Origin: Clostridium transplantifaecale
GTDB taxonomy: Bacteria > Bacillota > Clostridia > Lachnospirales > Lachnospiraceae
DNA: 64,000 bases
Assembly (NCBI RefSeq): GCF_900626075.1
Contig: NZ_UYZY01000008.1
Span: forward strand, 124,001-188,000
Direction of reading: 5' to 3'
The position numbers and the translations under genes were made by a program. This document shows positions 28,155 through 35,849 of the stretch, in pieces; positions within the stretch are counted from its first letter, which is position 1; each line of letters starts with the position of its first letter. The notes below the pieces were generated by a model. That model had not been told where the DNA came from. It made no database searches and saw only the letters and a program-made list of their open reading frames with translations.

Positions 28155-28868
28155 TTACGGCTGATAAATTCCGTCGATTATCTCAAATTCTTTTTCTTCC
28201 AGGGATTTTCTTACCCAGTCGCGTTTTGATGTCCCGTTTTTCGCCGCCGCCAGTTTTGTCTCATCCGCCGCCTGGAATTTCTTAGCATCCTCTAAAATCT
28301 GAGGAGCGTCTTTTCTCGGAATGACGATGATTCCGTCCGGATCAGCCAGGATAATGTCTCCCGGGTTAACGCTGATTTCGCCGCAGGCAACCGGCACATT
28401 GACCTCGCCCGGTCCTTCCTTGTAGGGGCCTCCCGGTGTTGTTCCCGTAGCGTAAACCGGGAAATCCCACTGGCCAATTTCATCAATATCGCGGATAGGG
28501 CCATCCAGAATAATTCCGGCTGCTTTTTTCGTATGGTAAAGCAGGGCCATCATAATCTCTCCCATCAGCGCCCTGGTATTGTCGCCCTCATTGGATACCA
28601 CCAGCACGTCCCCCTCCTGGGTCATATCAATGGCGGCATGGAGCGCCAGGTTATCTCCGCTTCTCGCTTTGACCGTCAGCGCCGGGCCTACCATCATCTG
28701 GGACTTCGGGCTGCTCACAAGCCGGATTCTGGGATTCATCGCACAGCTTCTCCCCATCACGTCCGCCACATTGGAGGCCGGAATCTCTTTAAACTGCATC
28801 ATTACATCGTGATCCGGCATCTGTCTCTTCAAATAAATTCGTTTACCAACTGCCATCTTCTGCACCAT
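28155..28868 (-). CDS. RraA family protein (4-hydroxy-4-methyl-2-oxoglutarate aldolase-like)
   Basis: A 237-residue RraA-fold protein. SNVADVMGRSCAMNPRI, GDNLALHAAI, GIILDGPIRDIDEIGQ (Arg and Asp of the aldolase active site) and DIILADPDGIIVIPR are the family blocks. Members are class II pyruvate aldolases/oxaloacetate decarboxylases or RNase E inhibitors; RNase E control is unlikely in this organism type, so a metabolic aldolase or decarboxylase is favoured. It begins the operon with the dehydrogenase and is divergent from a LysR regulator. Confidence 0.88.
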   Translation of the reverse strand: MVQKMAVGKRIYLKRQMPDHDVMMQFKEIPASNVADVMGRSCAMNPRIRLVSSPKSQMMVGPALTVKARSGDNLALHAAIDMTQEGDVLVVSNEGDNTRALMGEIMMALLYHTKKAAGIILDGPIRDIDEIGQWDFPVYATGTTPGGPYKEGPGEVNVPVACGEISVNPGDIILADPDGIIVIPRKDAPQILEDAKKFQAADETKLAAAKNGTSKRDWVRKSLEEKEFEIIDGIYQP

Positions 28869-29005
28869 ACCTTTCTTTGTGTTATCTGAAATTTTGTGTT
28901 ATCTGAAATTCTCCGCATAAACTCTGCTGTCTGAATCGTGTCATTTTCCGTGCCTCATCCTCCGCGAAAACTGCCGTTGGAATTAGTTCTTTTCTGTATA
29001 GATGA

Positions 29006-29035
29006 ATCATAGCACAGCAAGATGCACAATTTCAA
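29006..29035 (-). promoter_or_regulatory. Promoter of the rraA-dehydrogenase operon
   Basis: TTGAAA (29030-29035), an 18-base spacer and TATGAT (29006-29011) on the minus strand, in the 301-base gap shared with the divergent lysR gene. The rest of that gap (28869-29169) is AT-rich and is where LysR operators would be expected; no single site is certain. Confidence 0.65.
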
Positions 29036-29169
29036 ACAAGGTTTTTTTATGTTTTTAACAAATATTTGTTGTCATTCTTTTAAATTTTCTGTTCTGTGTT
29101 ATACTTAAAGAAATAAACGGATTTGAAGAAAAATTTTAAGGTATAGCAGGAAGAAAAGGAGCGGGAGAA

Positions 29170-30126
29170 ATGAATCTGATAAGCCTCTACTATTTTACAG
29201 AACTGGCCCGGGAACTTCATATGACAAATACGGCCCAGAAGCTCTATATCTCACAGCAGAATCTGAGCCAGCACATACAGCGGCTGGAACAGTATTATGG
29301 GGTGGAACTTTTTTACCGCAAGCCGAAGCTGGCCCTGACGTACGCGGGTGAGCAGCTCCTTCAGGCGGCAGGCCGGATACTGGCGGAGGAGAATGATTTA
29401 AAAAACCGCCTGAGCGATATTTCCCAATTAGGCGCCGGCCACTTAAAGCTCGGGATCCCCTCCTACCGCGGGGAAATCTGCCTGCCGTCCATCCTGCCGC
29501 GTTTCCACGAGCTGTGGCCCCACGTATCAATCCAGCTGGTGGACGCCACCTCGGAAGTCATGGAACAGATGGTGTTTGAAGGCGAACTGGATCTCTATAT
29601 CGGTATTAAGTATACGGAGGATTTACGGCTTGAAATCCTTCCCCTTCTGGACGACAACCTGTTTCTCGTCGTCTCCGATTCCCTGATGGAAAAATATCTC
29701 GGTGAGGAATGCGGGAACGTCAAGCTCGAATCCGCAGAAGGCGCAAAACTGGGCGCATTCAGGGAGTTCCCTTTCCTGCTTCCAAAACCTCCGATGCGTC
29801 TTCGCAAGATGATTGATCAGTGTTTCCTGGACGCCAGTTTCGCACCCAAAATCTTTTTGGAGTCCAGCACCACGGAGCTTCTGATATCCCTGTTTCCCCG
29901 CGACTACGGAGCCTTTTTCTGCACGCAGATGCGTCTTCCTCTCCTGAACGAAAAGGCGCCGGGAGCCAACACCTTCCCTCTGGCCCTGAACGGAGAACCC
30001 GTGAGGCACCGCCTGGTGCTCGCCTACCACAGGGAACGTTTTCTTCCTCAGTATATGAAGGACTTTATTTCTATCACCCGGGACGTCTTTGCCGATCTGG
30101 CCGCCGTCCGTCTGGAAAAAAACTGA
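29170..30126 (+). CDS. LysR family transcriptional regulator
   Basis: A 318-residue LysR-type regulator. The N-terminal helix-turn-helix is LARELHMTNTAQKLYISQQN followed by LSQHIQRLEQYYGVELFYRK, and about 90-310 form the two-lobed co-inducer domain. AAGGAGCGGGAGAA precedes the ATG. It is divergent from the rraA-dehydrogenase operon and is the obvious regulator of it. The effector is probably an organic acid, by analogy only. Confidence 0.94.
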   Translation: MNLISLYYFTELARELHMTNTAQKLYISQQNLSQHIQRLEQYYGVELFYRKPKLALTYAGEQLLQAAGRILAEENDLKNRLSDISQLGAGHLKLGIPSYRGEICLPSILPRFHELWPHVSIQLVDATSEVMEQMVFEGELDLYIGIKYTEDLRLEILPLLDDNLFLVVSDSLMEKYLGEECGNVKLESAEGAKLGAFREFPFLLPKPPMRLRKMIDQCFLDASFAPKIFLESSTTELLISLFPRDYGAFFCTQMRLPLLNEKAPGANTFPLALNGEPVRHRLVLAYHRERFLPQYMKDFISITRDVFADLAAVRLEKN

Positions 30127-30172
30127 CTTAACAATGACCGCACGCTCTGCGGACAGGCCGCTTCTTCAACTC

Positions 30173-30210
30173 AAAATCCTCCTGTGGCGAAAACCACAGG
30201 AGGATTTTTA
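30173..30210 (+). terminator. Terminator after the lysR gene
   Basis: AATCCTCCTGTGG and CCACAGGAGGATT form a perfect 13-base stem with a short CGAAAA loop, followed by TTTAAAA. It starts 47 bases after the lysR stop. Confidence 0.88.
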
Positions 30211-30218
30211 AAAGGGGC

Positions 30219-30254
30219 GCGGGCCGGACAAATGGCAATTATTGTCCGGCCCGC
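30219..30254 (-). terminator. Probable terminator after the pepD-yfcC operon
   Basis: GCGGGCCGGACAA and its exact complement form a 13-base stem around a 10-base AT-rich loop, about 50 bases past the carrier stop. On the minus strand the stem is followed by GCCCCTTTTAAAAA, a weak and delayed U-run, so the call is less sure than others. Confidence 0.6.
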
Positions 30255-30302
30255 TGGGGGTTCTATTATGATTTGTTTTGGCTTATTTAAAAAATATAGT
30301 AA

Positions 30303-31745
30303 TTAGAATGGTCCATATCCGATACGGGTTGCATAAATCAGGAAGATGAATGCAACGATCCACCATATGAAGAATAACGGAAGCAGGTATTTAACCCACT
30401 TGCTGTAAGGAACCTTACACATTGCAAGGGCTGCCAGAATCTCTCCGCCTGTAGGCGCCAGAACGTTTGTAAAGGAATCGCCAAGCTGGAATGCGAGAAC
30501 TGCCGTCTGGCGTGTAACGCCCAGCATATCTGCCAGAGGAGCCATAAGAGGCATGGTAATTGCCGCCTGGCCGGAACCGGAAGGAACGATTACGTTGAAA
30601 ATATCCTGTACTACGAACATACCGCAGGCCATCAGGGATGCGGGAAGTGAATCGAGAACGCTGGCCAGAGCATGGATGATGGTATCCATGATAGATGCAT
30701 CCTGAAGAATGATAATCGCTGCATTAGCAAGGCCAATCATGATACATGGGAACAACATGTTTCCAAATCCTTTTTCAAAACCGTCACAGATTTCACCCGG
30801 TTTTAATCCGCCTACAATACCGCCTAAAACGCCGATAGCGAGGAAAATGGCTGCCAGTTCATCGATATAGTAACCTTTTACAATAACACCGTGTACGGTG
30901 AAGACAATACCTGCCACGAAAATGATAAGAACCAGTTTATGGCGTGTTGTCATCTTCGGAATGTTATCCATGTCAATCACATGCTCGTGGGCATGAGCCA
31001 TATCAAACTCATATACGGAGCTGGACTGCGGATTTTTCTTTACTTTTGCCGCATGCCACATAACATAGACAATGCTGACACCCAGAAGCGCTGCAAAAAG
31101 TGCTCCTCTTAACTCAATACCTGAAAACATCGGAAGACCTGCAATACTCTGGGCTACACCGACTGTAAATGCGTTGGTCATGGCTCCGCCGTAACCTGCA
31201 GCCGCCGCACAGAAGATAATGCCGACCGCCGTCAGAGAGTCAAATCCCATGGTAAGGCAGCATGCCAGTACCAGTGGAACAAAGGCCAGGAATTCCTCAA
31301 AATTTCCTGCGAAACAGGAACCGCATCCGAATACGATCATACAGATCGGAATCATCAGAAGTTCCTTGCCCCTCGTCTTTTTAACCACGTTGGCCATACC
31401 TGCATTAATTGCTCCGGTTGCGTCCAGAACTGCAAATGTACCGCCGATAATTAAAAGGAAGAAGATAACGTAAGCCGCATTCTGCATTCCCAGTGTCACA
31501 GACATCAGAAGGCTGAAGAGGCTGACCGGGTTCTGATCAATATAGTGGAAGCTGTTTGGATCGACAATTTCTCTCTCACTCACCGCGTCAAATACACGCT
31601 CATATGTACCTGCCGGAACAATATAGGAAGCCAGAGCGCAAAGTAAGATGATGATTACCAGAAAGAACATCGGGTTAATCGCTTTGAGTTTCTTCTCCTT
31701 CTTTTCCGCAGATACCTCCGTGGTGTTTAATTTGTTTTCTTCCAT
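30303..31745 (-). CDS. YfcC family anaerobic carrier (AbgT/DcuC-related membrane transporter)
   Basis: A 480-residue membrane protein with about 12 segments. The ATG at 31745 has AGGAGAGCAGT directly before it; upstream open frame is non-coding. YfcC-family sequence is clear in GGTFAVLDATGAINAGM, GCGSCFAGNFEEFLAFVPL and PSGSGQAAITMPLMAPLAD. Relatives carry C4-dicarboxylates, basic amino acids or peptide-like compounds such as aminobenzoyl-glutamate. It lies 91 bases after pepD on the same strand, so import of a dipeptide or amino acid to feed or follow the dipeptidase is a fair inference. Confidence 0.88.
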   Translation of the reverse strand: MEENKLNTTEVSAEKKEKKLKAINPMFFLVIIILLCALASYIVPAGTYERVFDAVSEREIVDPNSFHYIDQNPVSLFSLLMSVTLGMQNAAYVIFFLLIIGGTFAVLDATGAINAGMANVVKKTRGKELLMIPICMIVFGCGSCFAGNFEEFLAFVPLVLACCLTMGFDSLTAVGIIFCAAAAGYGGAMTNAFTVGVAQSIAGLPMFSGIELRGALFAALLGVSIVYVMWHAAKVKKNPQSSSVYEFDMAHAHEHVIDMDNIPKMTTRHKLVLIIFVAGIVFTVHGVIVKGYYIDELAAIFLAIGVLGGIVGGLKPGEICDGFEKGFGNMLFPCIMIGLANAAIIILQDASIMDTIIHALASVLDSLPASLMACGMFVVQDIFNVIVPSGSGQAAITMPLMAPLADMLGVTRQTAVLAFQLGDSFTNVLAPTGGEILAALAMCKVPYSKWVKYLLPLFFIWWIVAFIFLIYATRIGYGPF

Positions 31746-31836
31746 ACTGCTCTCCTTTCTCATACAAAGTATAAAGCTTTTTGTTTCCCCTTTTTGTTGC
31801 TTTGCCGGCATCCGTAAACCTGCCGGACAACTGCTT

Positions 31837-33285
31837 TTATTTTAAATCTTTTAAAATACTGCATAAAAACTGGTATGTCTTTCTGGTGGAAGAGATACTC
31901 ACCATCTCGGATGGTGAATGGAAATTCCAGCAGTCCGGTCCCAGCGCAATGGCATCGAGAGTCGGCCTTGCCTCGAAGAAGCATCCAACCTCAAGTCCGG
32001 CATGTACGGTCAGGATAGACGGTTCCGAATCGTAAAGTTTACGGTAAACCTCCACCGCCGTCTCACGAAGCTGTGACTGTGCCCTGAAATGCCAGCTTGC
32101 ATATTCAACCTCTGTTTTACACTCAGCTCCCACAAGGGCCGCCAGCCGCTCTATCTTTTTGTAAACATAGTACTTCAGGCTGTCCTGAGCCGAACGTATC
32201 TCAAATACCATCCTGAACTTCTTATCGTCCATGTGAAGTTCCCCGAGGTTATCCGATGTATCAACCAGCCCGGTCAGAACTTCGTTCATCTGGCAGATGC
32301 CGTCCGGAGCCAGCAAAAGCAGAGTAACGATCTGCTCCGGAGCAACCTGGGTTTTAGCCTCAGACGCCTCACCGACTGTAATTTTAAGAGACGCGGCAGT
32401 CTCCTGTAGCTCTCCTCTGAATACAGTTTCCAGTTCCCGCGCAAGTTCTTCCAGTTTCGGATAATCGGAAACCGCCAGGCTGAGATCCGCTTTAGCTTCC
32501 CTTGGAATAGCCAGACGGTACGTTCCTCCCTTTATTGCGGAAATTCCATATGTAAAGCGCTTCTGCGCCTCCTCCAGGAATCTGCCGAGAAGTGAATTGG
32601 CATTCCCATGGCCTCTGTGGATATCCTCCCCTGAATGTCCGCCCTTCAGGCCGGATATCATTACATGATAAGTCTTCCAGTCTTCTTTAAGCTCCTTCGG
32701 CTGAATCGGCAGGATAACTTCCGCATCCATTCCTCCGCAGCTTCCGCTTAAGATTTCCCTGTCGCAGGCATGATCCAGGTTAATCAGGTACTCCGCCTTC
32801 ATCCAGGACATGTCAAAATTCTCGGCCCCGGTAAAATCCGATTCTTCGGCAACTGTAAATAAAACTTCCAGCGCCGGATGCTCAAGTTCTTTGTCTTCCA
32901 GAACAGCCATCGCATACGAAACACCGATTCCGTCATCCGCTCCCAGCGTTGTCTGTCCGCCCGTTGAGATGATATCCCCGTCAATCACCCAGGAGATAGG
33001 ATCCTTTGTAAAATCATGGGTGCTCTTATCATTCTTCTCACATACCATATCAATATGTGCCTGAAGCATAACGGCAGGTGCATTTTCATATCCAGGCGTT
33101 GCCGCCTTCCTTATAAAAACGTTATTCACCGAATCCTGCTTTGCATCAAGCCCCAGATCCAGCGCCCATTTCAGGATAAAATCGCTGAGCGCTTTCTCCC
33201 CGCCGCTCGGATGGGGAATCTGGCAAATCTGGTAAAAATGATAAAAAACCCGCTCATTTAGCAACTCTTCTTTACTGCATCCCAT
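31837..33285 (-). CDS. pepD: M20 aminoacyl-histidine dipeptidase PepD
   Basis: A 482-residue zinc dipeptidase. The ATG at 33285 with GGAGTTTCT upstream is the real start, although the frame is open 34 codons further. Metal and catalytic motifs are MLQAHIDMVCEKN (His, Asp), TTLGADDGIGVSYA (bridging Asp), FTVAEESDFTGAENFD (catalytic and metal Glu) and LINLDHACDREIL. Length and order match the beta-Ala-His dipeptidase family. It releases amino acids from dipeptides in the cytoplasm. Its promoter overlaps a 20-base palindrome that recurs at the tetR locus. Confidence 0.93.
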   Translation of the reverse strand: MGCSKEELLNERVFYHFYQICQIPHPSGGEKALSDFILKWALDLGLDAKQDSVNNVFIRKAATPGYENAPAVMLQAHIDMVCEKNDKSTHDFTKDPISWVIDGDIISTGGQTTLGADDGIGVSYAMAVLEDKELEHPALEVLFTVAEESDFTGAENFDMSWMKAEYLINLDHACDREILSGSCGGMDAEVILPIQPKELKEDWKTYHVMISGLKGGHSGEDIHRGHGNANSLLGRFLEEAQKRFTYGISAIKGGTYRLAIPREAKADLSLAVSDYPKLEELARELETVFRGELQETAASLKITVGEASEAKTQVAPEQIVTLLLLAPDGICQMNEVLTGLVDTSDNLGELHMDDKKFRMVFEIRSAQDSLKYYVYKKIERLAALVGAECKTEVEYASWHFRAQSQLRETAVEVYRKLYDSEPSILTVHAGLEVGCFFEARPTLDAIALGPDCWNFHSPSEMVSISSTRKTYQFLCSILKDLK

Positions 33286-33418
33286 AGAAACTCCTTCCTT
33301 AACATTCTTGCAATCCCCATAACTGTCCGGTGTTTTTACAGTTCCCGTTTTACGGAATACCGTCCCCTGAACAGCCGTTAAACCCAACCTTCAATCACGT
33401 TTTATAATCAATGTTTAC

Positions 33419-33438
33419 TTTATAATCATGATTATAAA
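33419..33438. promoter_or_regulatory. 20-base palindromic operator over the pepD -10 box
   Basis: TTTATAATCATGATTATAAA is a perfect palindrome that covers the -10 element and start region of the pepD promoter. Its core TAATCATGATTA recurs at 34597-34608 between the tetR and DMT-exporter promoters. Binding of the neighbouring TetR protein here is inferred from that sharing; the position over the -10 fits repression. Confidence 0.72.
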
Positions 33439-33459
33439 TGCATATCAGCTATCTGTCAA
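33431..33459 (-). promoter_or_regulatory. Sigma-A promoter of pepD-yfcC
   Basis: TTGACA (33454-33459), 17 bases and TATAAT (33431-33436) on the minus strand form a consensus promoter about 145 bases before pepD. The -10 box lies inside the palindrome at 33419-33438. Confidence 0.87.
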
Positions 33460-33694
33460 TAGTATTTTCTTAACAAAACTTTTATATTTATATAGACTAT
33501 TTTTATATTTTATTTCTTTTTGTTTATTTTTAATCATACTTTTCCAAAACGATTCAAAATACTTCCGTATTTTTCTCTTTATTCAGATTTTTCATTTGGT
33601 TTTTTAAGTCTTTTCTACTGTTTTTATCTGTTTGCGCTTTGCACTGAAAAATAACGGTATAAAAAATCTGGGGACTATTTATCCCGGGGGATGA

Positions 33695-33727
33695 CAAAAA
33701 CCCCGGAGGGAATTCCTTCCTCCGGGG
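33695..33727 (-). terminator. Terminator after the tetR-family gene
   Basis: CCCCGGAGG(G) and (C)CTCCGGGG form a stem around AATTCCTT-like sequence; on the minus strand it is followed by UUUUUG. It starts 29 bases after the regulator stop. Confidence 0.88.
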
Positions 33728-33755
33728 TCTCTGCTCTGCTATACTTCATTCCGTA

Positions 33756-34442
33756 TCAATCTCTGCCGCCCATCTCCAGAACATATTCAAATATCGTGCG
33801 AAACTTTTCCTCATGTTCTTCTATATCCAGGTTTTCTCCCTGCAGGCTGGCTTCATATATAAAATTCTGATGGAGGGCAATGATTAAATCCAGCGTGATA
33901 TCTGCCTTTTCTTCCCGTATAAATCCCTCCTGGATCATACTCTCCATCGTTATCTCGTCGCGCTCGCGCATACTTCCTTCCATCAGCATCTTTTTCATCC
34001 TGTCGCTCAGTCCCTCCAGTTCCGACGGAAACAACTCCTGATAATATACCTGGATTACGGAGGCAAGCTTATTGCTGTATCTTCCAAAAAACATATTATG
34101 GAAAATCTCGGGGTAGCGGAAAGCAACCCGGTTAAAACATTTGTATATCGTTCTGTATCTGTCGATGGAACTCATGTCCGGTTTCAACTCCTTACCGAGT
34201 GTGACAATATACTCACGCAGGTAACATACGGAGCCGAAGAGAGCCAGATGTTCCAAATCGTTGAAGTAATTATAGATAGTTGCGCTGTTATAACCCGCCT
34301 CCGTCGCTATCTTTCTTATGGAAAGTTTCTCTACCCCTTCCGCACGAATCAGTTTCTCCGTAGCCTCAATGAAATAAATCATCATCCGCTTTCTCTTAAG
34401 TGTTAAGTTCATTTCATCATTGGCATTTTCAATCTCTGTCAT
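33756..34442 (-). CDS. TetR family transcriptional regulator
   Basis: A 228-residue regulator. The helix-turn-helix region is EKLSIRKIATEAGYNSATIY followed by NYFNDLEHLALFGS (about residues 36-70), and the rest is helical with no recognisable ligand pocket. The ATG at 34442 is preferred; a TTG at 34448 is the alternative. It is divergent from a DMT-family exporter gene, the usual TetR arrangement. A palindrome between the two promoters recurs over the pepD promoter, so it probably controls itself, the exporter and pepD-yfcC. Confidence 0.93.
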   Translation of the reverse strand: MTEIENANDEMNLTLKRKRMMIYFIEATEKLIRAEGVEKLSIRKIATEAGYNSATIYNYFNDLEHLALFGSVCYLREYIVTLGKELKPDMSSIDRYRTIYKCFNRVAFRYPEIFHNMFFGRYSNKLASVIQVYYQELFPSELEGLSDRMKKMLMEGSMRERDEITMESMIQEGFIREEKADITLDLIIALHQNFIYEASLQGENLDIEEHEEKFRTIFEYVLEMGGRD

Positions 34443-34559
34443 AGACAATCAACTCCCTTCCTGTCAAGCCGGCCGTTCCACAGATAAGCGTGGACCGGCA
34501 TCCGAGTAGTTACTTTTGCTGCCGCTGAAAATTCCGTCTGAAAATTAAATTATAAAGTA

Positions 34560-34588
34560 TTGACAAAATAAAATGCGGAGCATATAAT
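34560..34588 (+). promoter_or_regulatory. Sigma-A promoter of the DMT exporter
   Basis: TTGACA (34560-34565), 17 bases and TATAAT (34583-34588) on the plus strand. Transcription would start near 34595, at the edge of the palindrome at 34596-34609, leaving a leader of about 200 bases before the ATG at 34800. I saw no riboswitch-like fold in that leader. Confidence 0.87.
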
Positions 34589-34595
34589 GAGTTTT

Positions 34596-34609
34596 GTAAT
34601 CATGATTAT
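34596..34609. promoter_or_regulatory. Palindromic operator between tetR and the DMT exporter
   Basis: GTAATCATGATTAT contains the 12-base perfect palindrome TAATCATGATTA, identical to the core of the 20-base palindrome on the pepD promoter. It sits at the start point of the exporter transcript and about 22-35 bases into the tetR transcript, a place from which one bound dimer could block both. Confidence 0.7.
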
Positions 34610-34637
34610 TTTTTAATCAAGGTTCCAACCCAACTAC

Positions 34638-34666
34638 AGTATATCACGTTTCTACTTTATAATCAA
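34638..34666 (-). promoter_or_regulatory. Promoter of the tetR-family gene
   Basis: TTGATT (34661-34666), 17 bases and TATACT (34638-34643) on the minus strand, about 195 bases before the regulator ATG. The shared palindrome lies just downstream. Confidence 0.7.
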
Positions 34667-34799
34667 TCATCATATTCAATTTAAGAATATGTGTCTTTAT
34701 GTTTGTTACTGTTCACTCCGTGTTCAATAACACGCTTTTGCAATGCATGAAGCGTTACACACCAATACAACTATTCCCCCTGCAGATGGAGGTACAAGA

Positions 34800-35657
34800 A
34801 TGTCAAAAATCCGTAATTCCGGCACCCTCCTGGTTTTTCTAGGTGCTGTTTTCTGGAGCCTGAATGCTCCGCTCGTGAAATTCCTTACGGCAGATTCCCT
34901 GCTGATTTGCGGCCTTCGTTCCATTATTGCCGGAATTACCCTGATGCCCTTCATCAGATGGAAACGGTTAAACTGGACCCCCTGGATGGCTGTCTACATC
35001 AGCTCTTACTGCGCGCTCTGTATCAGTATTATCATTGCGCTGTCCAAAACATCGGCTGCCATTGCAGTCGGCATGCAGTACACGGCAACAATCTGGCTGT
35101 TCCTTGCAAACTTTGTGATAACAAGAAAGTTTAATAAGAAGGCATTCTGGCCTGTATGCGTTATTTTCGCCGGCGTTGTCTTTTTTATGTTCTCCGGCAC
35201 GGACAAGAGCAGCAGTTCCGGCAACACAATCGCCCTGTTGGAAGGCATTTTCTTTGCCTGTATGAGTGTGGGAGCCAAGAAGTCTGCCGGAAGCAACCCG
35301 ATCGGGCTTACCGCTATTGCCAATCTGTTCACCGGCATTTTTGTTTTCGTGGCATTTCCCTCCACGGCCGGTTACATAGGAACTCTGGCTGCAACGGACT
35401 GGACGGTTCTTCTGATTCTCGGAATCATCCAGATCGGAGCAGGCTATGCGTTCTACAATCTGGGCATCCAGATGATCTCCGCCCAGAAAGCATCGGTTAT
35501 TGCTTTGTGGGAGATGATACTTGGACCGGTCTGGGTTGCCCTTTTCCTGAAAGAGTACCCCTCCCCTATCGTTCTGGCCGGTTTTGTCATCATCCTCGCC
35601 GGAATGCTGCTGGACACAAAAATCAATGTGCCGGATGCCAGGGAAACCGTCTTATAG
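34800..35657 (+). CDS. DMT superfamily (EamA) transporter
   Basis: A 285-residue membrane protein with ten hydrophobic segments in two EamA repeats (for example LVFLGAVFWSLNAPLVKFLT near the start and IQIGAGYAFYNLGIQMISAQ in the second half). The ATG at 34800 follows GGAGG by seven bases; the 19 codons upstream are not coding. DMT proteins of this kind export amino acids, nucleotides or drugs. Divergence from a TetR regulator and shared operator with a dipeptidase gene suggest export of excess amino acids, by inference. Confidence 0.9.
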   Translation: MSKIRNSGTLLVFLGAVFWSLNAPLVKFLTADSLLICGLRSIIAGITLMPFIRWKRLNWTPWMAVYISSYCALCISIIIALSKTSAAIAVGMQYTATIWLFLANFVITRKFNKKAFWPVCVIFAGVVFFMFSGTDKSSSSGNTIALLEGIFFACMSVGAKKSAGSNPIGLTAIANLFTGIFVFVAFPSTAGYIGTLAATDWTVLLILGIIQIGAGYAFYNLGIQMISAQKASVIALWEMILGPVWVALFLKEYPSPIVLAGFVIILAGMLLDTKINVPDARETVL

Positions 35658-35740
35658 GCAGGCCTCTAATCTTGCCAGGAGGCCTCACCATCGGACAGCT
35701 AAAAGCTGCTCTATAAATTTTATATTGCCAATCTACAGTA

Positions 35741-35780
35741 AAATGCCCCGGAACTCTTGTTTTCAGTTCCGGGGCATTTT
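35741..35780. terminator. Bidirectional terminator between the DMT exporter and Ca-ATPase genes
   Basis: AAATGCCCCGGAACT and its near-perfect complement with a CTTGTTTTC loop. U-runs flank it on both strands, fitting the convergent genes ending at 35657 (plus) and 35850 (minus). Confidence 0.9.
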
Positions 35781-35849
35781 ATCTTTCTCTTCCGGGTTCA
35801 CAAGGAATCCCGTGAATGCTCTAACAATCTCAAGTCTGTCAATCACACA

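Noticed and set aside
34589-34799. Riboswitch in the long leader of the DMT exporter
   Set aside because: No stable multi-helix fold or known consensus is apparent; the shared palindrome better explains control.
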